64,000 bases of DNA from Acidovorax sp. sic0104. Its GTDB lineage: Bacteria; Pseudomonadota; Gammaproteobacteria; Burkholderiales; Burkholderiaceae_C. A program made the translations under genes and the position numbers. The DNA is taken from assembly GCF_019219095.1 (NCBI RefSeq), contig NZ_JAHUWH010000004.1:124001-188000 (forward strand), written 5' to 3'. Shown one piece after another: positions 18,474 to 26,420 of this stretch. How positions within the stretch are numbered: the stretch's first letter is position 1; every line of letters begins with the position of its first letter. Below the pieces are notes generated by a model. That model worked only from the letters and a program-made list of their open reading frames with translations, was not told the DNA's origin and did no database searches.

Positions 18474-18503
18474 TCGATGGCTGGGCCCGTAGATTCGATG
18501 GCT
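18474..18503. promoter_or_regulatory. 21-bp-spaced direct repeat before the sulfur nanocompartment genes
   Basis: TCGATGGCT occurs at 18474-18482 and again at 18495-18503, exactly 21 bp apart (two helical turns). It is directly upstream of the rhodanese gene in an otherwise AT-richer 165-bp gap. This is a candidate site for a dimeric regulator such as the XRE protein encoded within the cluster. No convincing -35/-10 pair could be fixed. Confidence 0.4.
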
Positions 18504-18536
18504 ATCACCACCGAATTCATTGCCAGGAGCCATTTC

Positions 18537-19016
18537 ATGACCTACGAAACCGCAGACGCCGTGCTGCCCGCCGCCCTGGAGCAGGCGCGCCAGGCGTCGG
18601 TGGACCAAGGACTCTCTTACGCCGGCGGCGTGAAGCCCCCGGCCGCCTGGGACCTGGTGCGCGAAGGCCAGGCCCTGCTGGTCGACGTGCGCTCCGCCGA
18701 AGAGCGCAAGTTCGTCGGCCACGTGCCCGGCAGCCTGCACGTGGCGTGGGCCACGGGCACGGCGCTCACCCGCAACCCCCGCTTCGCGCGGGAGCTGGAG
18801 GCCAAGCTCGCCAAGGACGGCGGCAAGGACGCCGTGGTGCTGCTGCTGTGCCGCAGCGGCAAGCGCTCGGTGCTCGCGGCCGAGGCGGCAGCGGCCGTCG
18901 GCTTCCGCCATGTGTTCAATGTGCTCGAAGGCTTCGAGGGCGAGATCGACGAGCGCCAGCAGCGCGGCGGCAGCGATGGCTGGCGCTTTCACGGCCTGCC
19001 CTGGGTGCAGGACTGA
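18537..19016 (+). CDS. Rhodanese-domain sulfurtransferase
   Basis: A 159-residue single rhodanese domain. The active-site loop is LLCRSGKRS with the persulfide-forming Cys105; LLVDVRSAEERKFVGHVPGS is the usual N-terminal signature. The start is fixed by AGGAG seven bases before the ATG. It would carry sulfane sulfur as a protein persulfide. It is the first gene of a same-strand group (serine acetyltransferase, XRE, encapsulin, cysteine desulfurase); rhodaneses are known neighbours of family 2A encapsulins. It is probably a partner of the encapsulated desulfurase, though direct contact is unproven. Confidence 0.9.
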   Translation: MTYETADAVLPAALEQARQASVDQGLSYAGGVKPPAAWDLVREGQALLVDVRSAEERKFVGHVPGSLHVAWATGTALTRNPRFARELEAKLAKDGGKDAVVLLLCRSGKRSVLAAEAAAAVGFRHVFNVLEGFEGEIDERQQRGGSDGWRFHGLPWVQD

Positions 19017-19039
19017 GACGCGCAGCGCACAAGGCACCC

Positions 19040-19978
19040 ATGGCAAATTTCCACATCGAGCAGATCGCCGCTTCGCTGAGCGAGGTGCGCCGCGAATGGC
19101 GCGAGGCGCAAAAGAGATCGCAGGAGCCGGGGGGCCGCGAGTTCCCCTCGCGCGACGCGCTGGCCCAGGTGGTCGAGCAGCTCAAGGGCGCGCTCTTTCC
19201 TATGCGCCTGGGGCCCTACGACCTGCGCCAGGAGAGCGAAGACTTCTACGTGGCGCACACGCTCGACACCGCGCTGCACACGCTGTTCGCGCAGATCAGC
19301 CTGGAGCTGACGTACAGCGCCCGCCACGAAGAGCGCGACGCCGACGGTGTGCAGGACCAGGCCCAGCAGGTGGCGCAGGCGTTTGCACAGTCGCTGCCGC
19401 AGATCCGGCGGCTGCTCGACAGCGACGTGCTGGCCGCCTACCAGGGCGACCCCGCCGCGCGCAGCGTGGACGAGGTGCTGCTGTGCTATCCCGGCGTGCT
19501 GGCCATGATCCACCACCGCCTGGCCCACTGCCTGTACCGGCTGGGCCTGCCGCTGCTCGCGCGCATCGTGTCCGAGCTGGCGCACAGCCAGACCGGCATC
19601 GACATCCACCCCGGCGCGCAGATCGGCGCTGGCTTCTTCATCGACCACGGCACGGGTGTCGTCATCGGCGAGACCGCCGTCATCGGCCAGCGCGTGCGCC
19701 TGTACCAGGCGGTCACGCTGGGCGCCAAGCGCTTTCCCACCGACGCGCATGGCGTGCTGCAAAAAGGCCTGCCGCGCCACCCGGTGGTCGAGGACGACGT
19801 CGTCATCTATGCGGGCGCCACCATCCTCGGGCGCGTCACGCTGGGCAAGGGCGCGGTCATCGGCGGCAATGTCTGGCTCACACACGACGTGGCGCCCGGC
19901 GGCAACGTGACGCAGGCCAGCACCCAGGAGTCGGGCCGCGCCCCCCGGCCTGCGCCCGCCGCCGAGGCACTGCCATGA
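19040..19978 (+). CDS. Serine O-acetyltransferase (CysE/EpsC type)
   Basis: A 312-residue left-handed beta-helix acetyltransferase. An alpha-helical N-terminal half (about 1-180) is followed by hexapeptide repeats: IDIHPGAQIGAGFFIDHG, with catalytic His203, then VVIGETAVIG, TLGAKRF and GGNVWLTHDV. It acetylates serine with acetyl-CoA, the first step of cysteine synthesis, and so would supply precursor for the cysteine that the downstream desulfurase consumes. EpsC-like forms of this length are the ones linked to family 2A encapsulins. The stop overlaps the XRE start (ATGA). Confidence 0.92.
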   Translation: MANFHIEQIAASLSEVRREWREAQKRSQEPGGREFPSRDALAQVVEQLKGALFPMRLGPYDLRQESEDFYVAHTLDTALHTLFAQISLELTYSARHEERDADGVQDQAQQVAQAFAQSLPQIRRLLDSDVLAAYQGDPAARSVDEVLLCYPGVLAMIHHRLAHCLYRLGLPLLARIVSELAHSQTGIDIHPGAQIGAGFFIDHGTGVVIGETAVIGQRVRLYQAVTLGAKRFPTDAHGVLQKGLPRHPVVEDDVVIYAGATILGRVTLGKGAVIGGNVWLTHDVAPGGNVTQASTQESGRAPRPAPAAEALP

Positions 19979-20247
19979 CCACGACGCTCATTAAGGGATT
20001 CGGCATTGCGGTACGCCAGTCGCGCGAGGCCCAGGGCTGGTCGCAGGAGCGCTTGGCAGAGCACTCGGACCTGAACCGTTCCTACGTCGGCGAGGTCGAG
20101 CGCGGCCGCGTGATCGCGTCCCTGGTCACTGTCGAGAAGCTTGCGGTGGCCTTGGGCGTGACGCCTTCCACGCTGGTCACGCGCGGTGAAGTGGTGCACA
20201 CCGCCAACCTAGTGCGCGGCCTTCAGTTGGCGGCTATAGCCTGTTGA
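19975..20247 (+). CDS. Small XRE-family transcriptional regulator
   Basis: A 90-residue protein consisting almost only of a helix-turn-helix (about residues 9-66): AVRQSREAQGWSQERLAEHS then LNRSYVGEVERG, SLVTVEKLAVALGV. It has no ligand domain. It is translationally coupled to the acetyltransferase and sits 79 bp before the encapsulin gene, so it may control the nanocompartment genes or the whole operon. The 9-bp repeat at 18474-18503 is one possible target. The function is inferred from domain and context. Confidence 0.85.
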   Translation: MTTTLIKGFGIAVRQSREAQGWSQERLAEHSDLNRSYVGEVERGRVIASLVTVEKLAVALGVTPSTLVTRGEVVHTANLVRGLQLAAIAC

Positions 20248-20326
20248 AACCCCGCGGCAGAGCTTTGACACTCGGTGCCGACGTTCATCCCTTCCTTTCA
20301 GTCTTTAACCACACGGAGTTCTCTAC

Positions 20327-21259
20327 ATGTCGGCAACAGTGGGCGGTACCACCGCACTCGGCGATCACGCAGCAAGGCAACTTGCCAACGCAACCAAAAC
20401 CGTTCCCCAGCTGGAGACCATCAGCCCGCGCTGGCTGACCCACCTGCTGCAGTGGGTGCCGGTGGAAGCGGGCATCTACCGCCTCAACAAGGTCAAGAAC
20501 CCCGAGGCGATCAAGGTCGCATGCACCGCCAAGGAGTCCGAGAACCAACTGCCGCGCACCTTCGTGGACTACGAAGAAAACCCGCGCGAGTACTTCCTCA
20601 ACGCCGTGAGCACCGTGCTCGACGTGCACACCCGCGTGTCGGACCTGTACAGCAGCCCGCACGACCAGATCAAGGAGCAATTGCGCCTCACGATCGAGAC
20701 GATCAAGGAAAATCAGGAAAGCGAACTCATCAACAACCCCGACTACGGCCTGCTGGCCCAGGTGACGGAAGAGCAGCGCATCTTCCCGCTCACCGGCGCC
20801 CCCACGCCCGACGACCTGGACGAGCTGCTGACCAAGGTCTGGAAGGAGCCCGCGTTCTTCCTGGCCCACCCGCTGGCCATTGCGGCGTTTGGCCGCGAAG
20901 CGACGCGCCGCGGCACGCCACCACCCACCGTGAGCCTGTTCGGCTCGCAGTTCATCACCTGGCGCGGCATCCCGCTGATCCCGTCCGACAAGGTGCCCGT
21001 GGCCGACGGCAAGAGCAAGATCCTGCTGCTGCGCGTGGGCGACAAGCGCCAGGGCGTGGTCGGCCTGTTCCAGCCCGGCCTGCCGGGCGAGCAAGGCCCG
21101 GGCCTGTCGGTGCGCTTCATGGGCATCAACAACCATGCCATCGCGTCCTACCTGATCTCGCTGTACTGCTCGCTGGCCGTGCTGACCACCGACGCACTGG
21201 CGGTGCTCGATGACGTCGAGATCAACAAGTACCACGACTACCCCGATACCTACAAGTAA
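20327..21259 (+). CDS. Family 2A encapsulin nanocompartment shell protein
   Basis: A 310-residue HK97-fold shell protein, which I recognise by ISPRWLTHLLQWVPVEAGIYRLNKV, DYEENPREYFL, DIKNQ-like SDLYSSPHDQIKEQL, TWRGIPLIPSDKVP and RVGDKRQGVVGLFQPG, all features of the SrpI-type shells. There is no cyclic-nucleotide domain, which separates 2A from 2B. The family assembles into closed icosahedral shells that package a cysteine desulfurase; in described bacteria they take part in sulfur metabolism and store elemental sulfur. GGAG eight bases before the ATG supports the start. The desulfurase cargo follows after 6 bp. Function in this organism is inferred. Confidence 0.93.
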   Translation: MSATVGGTTALGDHAARQLANATKTVPQLETISPRWLTHLLQWVPVEAGIYRLNKVKNPEAIKVACTAKESENQLPRTFVDYEENPREYFLNAVSTVLDVHTRVSDLYSSPHDQIKEQLRLTIETIKENQESELINNPDYGLLAQVTEEQRIFPLTGAPTPDDLDELLTKVWKEPAFFLAHPLAIAAFGREATRRGTPPPTVSLFGSQFITWRGIPLIPSDKVPVADGKSKILLLRVGDKRQGVVGLFQPGLPGEQGPGLSVRFMGINNHAIASYLISLYCSLAVLTTDALAVLDDVEINKYHDYPDTYK

Positions 21260-21265
21260 TCCGCG

Positions 21266-23398
21266 GTGAGCAATCTTCCATCCACGCCGCAAGGCGCAAT
21301 CCCCCACGCGCTGGAGGCGCCGATCAGCCCGGCGCTGCTGGCGCAGATGGCCACGGCGCTCTTCTCGGCCCGGCCGGGCGATGCACCGGCTGTGCCCGCC
21401 GGCCCCGCCGCCGCGCTGCCGTCCACACCACCGGGCACCGCACCCGGGTTTGCGCAGGCGCTGTCGCCCGTGCCGGCCGGCGTCCAGGCACCCGTCAACA
21501 TCGCGCCGCCGGGCTCGCCGCTGGTCAGCCCCGCGGGGTTCGGCCCCAGCGTGCCGGGCACGCCGATTCCGCCCGGCGTCTTTCCGGGCAGCAACATCGT
21601 CCCGGCATCGCCCACGCCCCTGGCGTCGCTCGCGCACCGTGCCCCGGCCCTGCTGCCGCACGCCACGGCGGGCAACGGCCTGCCGGACTCGGTGGTCAGC
21701 GCACTGCCCGCGTACGAGCCGCGCCTGGGCGGGGCCGTGCTGGGCGTGCCCGAGGCCTCGGGTGCCAATGCTGCTTCGGTGGCGCGCCACGCTCCGGCAG
21801 GCGGCGCTGCAGAGCCCGCATCGCCGTTCTACTTCCTCGCAGACCGCCATGGGCAGCCTTCGCCCGGTGGGCACCCGGCACCGTCCACCGGTGCGCCGGC
21901 TGGCGTGCAGACCGGCGTACCTTATGGTGCCTCTCCCAACGCACTGGGCGACACCCGCATCAGCGACGAGCTGGCCCGCCAGCCCTTCGCGTCGCTGCAG
22001 GGGGTGGACCTGCGCAGCGCGTCGTCCGCATCGCCCGGCGCGCTGGGCCAGTCCCGTGCGGGTGCTGCGCCCGCGCAGTTCTACTTCACCGATGCCGTGG
22101 TGCTGCCCAGCGGCTACGTGACCCCGGCCAAGCCCGCGCCCCACGCCACCGTGCCGCTCGCAGGGCAGGGCCACCACCCGCCGTTCGACGTGCATGCCAT
22201 CCGCCGCGACTTCCCGGTGCTGGCTGAGCGCGTGAACGGGCGGCAGCTGGTGTGGTTCGACAACGCGGCCACCACGCACAAGCCCCGGGCGGTGATCGAC
22301 CGCATCAGCTACTTCTACGAGCACGAGAACTCCAACATCCACCGCGCCGCGCACGAGCTGGCGGCGCGGGCCACCGATGCGTACGAAGGCGCACGCCAGC
22401 GCGTGAAGACCTTCATCAACGCGCCGGATGTGAACGAGGTGATCTTCGTGCGCGGCACCACCGAGGCGATCAACCTCGTGGCCAAGAGCTGGGGCGCGCA
22501 GCATGTGGGCGAGGGCGACGAAATCATCGTCAGCAACCTGGAGCACCACGCCAACATCGTGCCCTGGCAGCAACTGGCGGCCGCCAAGGGCGCGAAGCTG
22601 CGGGTGATTCCGGTGGACGACTCGGGCCAGGTGCTGCTGGATGAATACCAAAAGCTCTTGAATGACCGCACCAAGATCGTCGCGGTCACTCAGGTATCCA
22701 ACGCGCTGGGCACCGTGGTTCCGGTCAAGGAGATCGTGGCGCTGGCGCACCGCGCGGGGGCCAAGGCCCTGGTCGATGGCGCGCAGTCGGTCTCGCACAT
22801 GCGGGTGGACGTGCAGGACCTCGATGCCGACTTCTTCGTCTTCTCAGGCCACAAGGTGTTCGGGCCCACGGGCATCGGCGTGGTCTGGGGCAAGCGCTCG
22901 GTGCTGGAAGACATGCCCCCGTGGCAGGGCGGCGGCAACATGATCGCCGACGTGACCTTCGAGAAGACGGTGTTTCAGCCCATCCCGAACAAGTTCGAGG
23001 CCGGCACCGGCAACATCGCCGACGCGGTGGGCCTGGGCGCTGCCATCGACTATTTGAACCGTGTGGGCATCGAGAACATCGCGCGCTACGAGCATGAACT
23101 GCTGGTGTACGGCATGCAGCAGCTCGCCACCATTCGCGGCGTGCGGCTCATCGGCACGGCGGCGGACAAGGCCAGCGTGATGTCCTTCGTGCTGGCGGAC
23201 TACTCCACCGAAGAGGTCGGCAAGGCCTTGAACGAAGAGGGCATCGCGGTGCGCACCGGCCACCACTGCGCGCAGCCCATCCTGCGCCGCTTCGGTGTGG
23301 AGACCACGGTGCGGCCGTCGCTGGCGTTCTACAACACCTTCGACGAGATCGACCGCCTCACGGCGGTGGTCCGCCGGCTGGCCGCGCAGCGGATCTGA
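21266..23398 (+). CDS. Encapsulin cargo cysteine desulfurase (SufS-like) with long disordered N-terminus
   Basis: The protein has 710 residues from a GTG six bases after the shell gene stop. Residues about 307-710 form a class V PLP enzyme of the SufS group: FDNAATTHKP, the PLP lysine Lys530 in SGHKVFGPTG, and the catalytic Cys668 in RTGHHCAQP. It takes sulfur from cysteine as an enzyme persulfide. Residues 1-306 are rich in Pro, Ala and Gly and look disordered. Short conserved-looking islands stand out: an amphipathic SPALLAQMATALF (21-33), SPFYFLADRHG (187-197) and QFYFTDAV (271-278). Such extensions direct cargo into family 2A shells. This one is longer than the roughly 200-230 residues I know from described cases. 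Confidence 0.92.
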   Translation: MSNLPSTPQGAIPHALEAPISPALLAQMATALFSARPGDAPAVPAGPAAALPSTPPGTAPGFAQALSPVPAGVQAPVNIAPPGSPLVSPAGFGPSVPGTPIPPGVFPGSNIVPASPTPLASLAHRAPALLPHATAGNGLPDSVVSALPAYEPRLGGAVLGVPEASGANAASVARHAPAGGAAEPASPFYFLADRHGQPSPGGHPAPSTGAPAGVQTGVPYGASPNALGDTRISDELARQPFASLQGVDLRSASSASPGALGQSRAGAAPAQFYFTDAVVLPSGYVTPAKPAPHATVPLAGQGHHPPFDVHAIRRDFPVLAERVNGRQLVWFDNAATTHKPRAVIDRISYFYEHENSNIHRAAHELAARATDAYEGARQRVKTFINAPDVNEVIFVRGTTEAINLVAKSWGAQHVGEGDEIIVSNLEHHANIVPWQQLAAAKGAKLRVIPVDDSGQVLLDEYQKLLNDRTKIVAVTQVSNALGTVVPVKEIVALAHRAGAKALVDGAQSVSHMRVDVQDLDADFFVFSGHKVFGPTGIGVVWGKRSVLEDMPPWQGGGNMIADVTFEKTVFQPIPNKFEAGTGNIADAVGLGAAIDYLNRVGIENIARYEHELLVYGMQQLATIRGVRLIGTAADKASVMSFVLADYSTEEVGKALNEEGIAVRTGHHCAQPILRRFGVETTVRPSLAFYNTFDEIDRLTAVVRRLAAQRI

Positions 23399-23418
23399 GG
23401 CGACATCAGCCATGCAGA

Positions 23419-23451
23419 GCGGGCGCGTCCGCCGATGGTGGGCGCGCCCGC
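23419..23451. terminator. GC-rich hairpin after the desulfurase gene
   Basis: Perfect 9-bp arms (GCGGGCGCG / CGCGCCCGC) enclose a 15-nt loop 20 bp after the cargo gene stop. There is no T-run, so it is a weak terminator or a transcript-end stabiliser for the encapsulin operon. Confidence 0.5.
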
Positions 23452-23526
23452 AGTCGTTGCGCGATGTGCTCGGGCCGGCAGGCGATGTTGCCTGGCGAGC
23501 ACCGCGCAAGCCGGCCCAGGGGACTT

Positions 23527-23961
23527 TCACCTGTCCTGCAGGGTCATGGCGCACGCTGCCTTGATCAAGCGGTCCCGGGGATTTTCGGCCATTCCCGCAA
23601 AGGCCAGATCGCGCCCGTCGCGCTCCACGTACTCGTGCATCCGCATTTGGCCACGCCACAGGGGCTTGTCGAACAGTGTGACCGAGCGGTGCCATGCCGT
23701 CATCTGCGTGCAGTCGAACATGGCCGTGGAGTAATACGACTGAAAGGGCAGGCCGTCGAAAGCGTTGCGGGCTTTGGCACGGTTGACCCGCAGCTTGACC
23801 AGGCGCATGGATTCAAACGCCACCGCGCTCGCAGCATCGACCTCAACGGTGTCTGCCAACGCGTTGCCCGGATCGCCGACCACGGTGAGCCAAGTGGGAG
23901 CTTGTGCCGCGGCAGTCGCCACGGCGAAGACTAGCGCAGCGGCGAGCACAACGTTTTTCAT
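23527..23961 (-). CDS. Small secreted protein, surface-adhesin-E-like
   Basis: A 144-residue protein with a clear Sec signal peptide (MKNVVLAAALVFAVATAAA, cleavage near residue 19). The mature part has WLTVVGDPGNALADTVEVD, RLVKLRVNRAK and FDCTQMTAW, with a pair of Cys (FDC, AAC) that could form a disulfide. The pattern recalls the surface-adhesin protein E-like domain found in small periplasmic proteins of Burkholderiales. It converges on the cysteine desulfurase gene. The role is unknown. Confidence 0.7.
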   Translation of the reverse strand: MKNVVLAAALVFAVATAAAQAPTWLTVVGDPGNALADTVEVDAASAVAFESMRLVKLRVNRAKARNAFDGLPFQSYYSTAMFDCTQMTAWHRSVTLFDKPLWRGQMRMHEYVERDGRDLAFAGMAENPRDRLIKAACAMTLQDR

Positions 23962-24022
23962 GGGCAGCAGCTTATTGGCAAAACGCTATTCAAGCACCAA
24001 ACGGCCGCTCCGTGCAGCTTTC

Positions 24023-24523
24023 TCAGAATACGCCCATCTCAAGCCCTGCCGCCAGGGCCCGGCCCATCGCGGCGCAGCGCTCCAGATCGTCCGGGCCGAT
24101 CTGCTTGGGGGCGAGGATGGCCTCTGGCGCCTGTGCGTGGGTGCGGACGATCAGCGGCTCTGCCACGGCCCTCAGGCGCCAGCCGGTGGCAATGCGCTCG
24201 ATCTGCCGCACGGCGTTGCTGCCGTCGCTGCCCGCGCAGACCAGGCAGGCATAGGCGCGGCCATTGAGATGGTCGAGCGCTGCATAGTAAGTGCGGTCAA
24301 AGAAGTCTTTGAGCTGCCCGCTCATGGCGGCCAGGTTCTCTGGCGTTGCGAAGATGAAGCCGTCGGCTGCCAGCACGTCGGCGGGCCCGGCTGCGCTGGC
24401 GTGCACCAGGTGCACCTGTACGCCCGGCTCCTGCGACGCGCCTTCGCAGGCGGCCTGCGCCATCTGAAGCGTGCCGCCCGTCATGGAGTGGTAGACGATC
24501 AGCAGCGTCTTGGTGGTTTGCAT
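24023..24523 (-). CDS. Flavodoxin-like / NAD(P)H-dependent FMN oxidoreductase family protein
   Basis: A 166-residue flavodoxin fold. TLLIVYHSMTGGT near residues 6-18 is the FMN-phosphate loop; FATPENLAAMSGQLKDFFDR is the second flavin-binding region, as in WrbA/IsiB-like proteins. The ATG at 24523 fits the family N-terminus better than upstream alternatives. It could serve as an electron carrier or quinone reductase. Because the LLM monooxygenase upstream lacks a flavin reductase, a link is thinkable but unsupported. Confidence 0.82.
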   Translation of the reverse strand: MQTTKTLLIVYHSMTGGTLQMAQAACEGASQEPGVQVHLVHASAAGPADVLAADGFIFATPENLAAMSGQLKDFFDRTYYAALDHLNGRAYACLVCAGSDGSNAVRQIERIATGWRLRAVAEPLIVRTHAQAPEAILAPKQIGPDDLERCAAMGRALAAGLEMGVF

Positions 24524-24670
24524 GCAGCGAGCATAGCGCTGGCGCCTGCGCTGCACTATGCCCGGCTCACGGCAGGTGCCAGCGGACATCCCGCGCTGCT
24601 TGGCAAGCGCTGTTTGCCTACATCCGCTCGGGGCGTCACTTCAGACAATGGATGTCACAAGGAGGCACTC

Positions 24671-24883
24671 ATGCACAACGGACCCTGCGAAGAGAATGTG
24701 TTCGGCGCAGCTGACGGCAGCTCGTACTCGGCGGTGCTCGCCCATGCCGGCGACGGCCGCGTCAGCATCCAGAGCCTGCTCATCGATGGCCACAACGTTC
24801 CGGTGCGCCAAGCCACCTTCGGATCGCGGGAACAGGCGGTGGCCGCCGTCGAGGACTATGCGCGAGGCGACCGCAAACCTTGA
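24671..24883 (+). CDS. Small hypothetical protein
   Basis: A 70-residue acidic protein without signal or membrane segment. A strong AAGGAGG Shine-Dalgarno sits six bases before the ATG, which is the main evidence for translation. It reads MHNGPCEENVF, then YSAVLAHAGDGRVSIQSLL and REQAVAAVEDYAR, suggesting a small alpha/beta domain. I do not recognise a family. It lies alone between two minus-strand genes. Confidence 0.6.
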   Translation: MHNGPCEENVFGAADGSSYSAVLAHAGDGRVSIQSLLIDGHNVPVRQATFGSREQAVAAVEDYARGDRKP

Positions 24884-24937
24884 GGGGCGCGCCGAGTCCG
24901 TCCAATAGCGCGCCATACCCGAGCGGAGCGGGTTGCA

Positions 24938-26107
24938 TCAGGCACCATCGCCCGCGTTGCCCGTGATGGGCAGTACCGTGCCGGTGATGTAGCTCGAGCA
25001 CGAGGGCGCCGCGAGGAACACATAAGCCGGTGATATCTCTTCCGGCTGCGCCGGCCGGCCCAGGTGCGTATTGGCACCGAATCTCGCGATGTCGCCGGCG
25101 CTCTTGTCTGCGGGATTCAGGGGCGTCCATACGGGGCCGGGGGCTACCGCGTTGACGCGGATGCCCTTGTCGGCCAGGTTGTGCGCCAACGCCTTGGTGA
25201 AGGCATGGATCGCACCCTTGGTCGCTGAGTAATCCAGCAGTTCCTTGCTGCCTCGCAGACCGGTGACCGAGCCGGTGTTGATGATCGCGTCGCCGCGCTG
25301 CAGGTGCGGCAGTGCCGCCTTAGCCATGTGGAAATAGCCGTAGATGTTGGTGCGGAAAGTCTCGTCAAAGCGCTCTTCGGTCAGATCTTCCAGCGATGCC
25401 GCATGCTCCTGAAAGGCTGCGTTGTTGACCAACACGTTGAGCTTGCCGAACGCATCGACCACCTGTGCCACCGCCTGCTGGCAATAGCCCGCATCCCGAA
25501 CGTCTCCCGGCAGCAGGATGCAGCGCCCGCCTTCGGCTTCGACCAGCTCGCGCGTGTGTTCGGCGTCCTCGTGCTCCGACAAATAGGCGATGGCTACATT
25601 GGCACCCTCCCGCGCAAACAGCACCGCCACGGCGCGGCCGATGCCCGAATCGCCCCCTGTGATGAGGGTGGAAAACCCCTGGAGCTTGCCGCTGCCCGCA
25701 TAGTGCGGCGCTTCGAAGCGGGGCTGCAACTGCATCTGCGCTTCGAAGCCGGGCTTGGCGAGGTGCTGCCGCGGCAGTGGCGGCGCGGGCTCTGCGCGGC
25801 CCGGCCCTGGGGCGGCTTTCTTCTTGGCAGGTGGGGAGGATGTGGCGGCCTGGCTGCCGCTTGGGGCCGTCTTGCGATCCTTGGCATCCTGCTCTGCCTG
25901 GATCTTCTGCTGCTTGCGGGTGGTGGCTGCTGCTGCGCTGGCGGTTGCCGGGGTGGCGGTTCGGGCACGGTTCCTGGCTTGGCTGGCGCCAGTCCTGGAT
26001 GGAAGTCGGGAAGGTGCTGCAGCCGCCTTCGTCGCCGCCGGCGTGGCCGGGGTGGATGACGCGGGCGCGGTGGCGGCAGGGGCTTTGGAGGCGCGTCGAG
26101 TGCTCAT
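24938..26107 (-). CDS. Short-chain dehydrogenase with long Ala/Lys/Pro-rich N-terminal tail
   Basis: A 389-residue protein. Residues about 140-389 form a classical SDR: TGGDSGIG at 150-157, NNAA, catalytic Tyr293 and Lys297 in YSATK, and PGPVWTPL. This is the YdaD/GspA-like stress subgroup that often follows general-stress genes. Residues 1-115 are low-complexity, basic and Ala/Pro/Thr/Lys-rich, like the tails of bacterial histone-H1-like proteins. The ATG at 26107 includes the tail; the SDR core would need only about 275 residues. Substrate unknown; the tail may bind DNA or polyanions. Confidence 0.82.
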   Translation of the reverse strand: MSTRRASKAPAATAPASSTPATPAATKAAAAPSRLPSRTGASQARNRARTATPATASAAAATTRKQQKIQAEQDAKDRKTAPSGSQAATSSPPAKKKAAPGPGRAEPAPPLPRQHLAKPGFEAQMQLQPRFEAPHYAGSGKLQGFSTLITGGDSGIGRAVAVLFAREGANVAIAYLSEHEDAEHTRELVEAEGGRCILLPGDVRDAGYCQQAVAQVVDAFGKLNVLVNNAAFQEHAASLEDLTEERFDETFRTNIYGYFHMAKAALPHLQRGDAIINTGSVTGLRGSKELLDYSATKGAIHAFTKALAHNLADKGIRVNAVAPGPVWTPLNPADKSAGDIARFGANTHLGRPAQPEEISPAYVFLAAPSCSSYITGTVLPITGNAGDGA

Positions 26108-26165
26108 GGGTGAATCGAATCCGTGGTTGGAGTGCGTATGGACGTGCGCCTGTGGTGCGTGCGTA

Positions 26166-26312
26166 TCAGCCCAGCGGCTTCCACACCGGTGGCTCGGGGT
26201 CTGGAAAGCGCAGCGGGACCGAGCGGGGGCGGGCCATGGCCTCCCACTGGCGCATGCGCTTGCGGGCGCGGGGCTTGGTCTGGTCGGTGCCGGTGCGGTG
26301 GGTCTTCGACAT
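26166..26312 (-). CDS. 48-residue basic small protein
   Basis: An ORF of 48 codons that starts MSKTHRTGTDQ, continues through a dense Arg/Lys run (KPRARKRMRQW) and ends PPVWKPLG. AAGGAG lies six bases before the ATG, a better ribosome site than most genes here. It sits 58 bp upstream of the basic-tailed SDR on the same strand and may be co-transcribed. There is no family I recognise. The high charge suggests nucleic-acid or phosphate binding, which is only a guess. Confidence 0.5.
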   Translation of the reverse strand: MSKTHRTGTDQTKPRARKRMRQWEAMARPRSVPLRFPDPEPPVWKPLG

Positions 26313-26420
26313 GGCGATCTCCTTGGAGGGTGATGCCTTCCATTACTCCACCGCCGGCTGCTGGCCCGTGTCAGACAGCGTCTGCTTTGCGCATCGGCGC
26401 CGCGTGGTGGCACGGTGCTT

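Noticed and set aside
20327..21259. Family 1 encapsulin or a prophage capsid
   Set aside because: The motifs and the desulfurase cargo fit family 2A, and no phage portal, terminase or tail genes are near.
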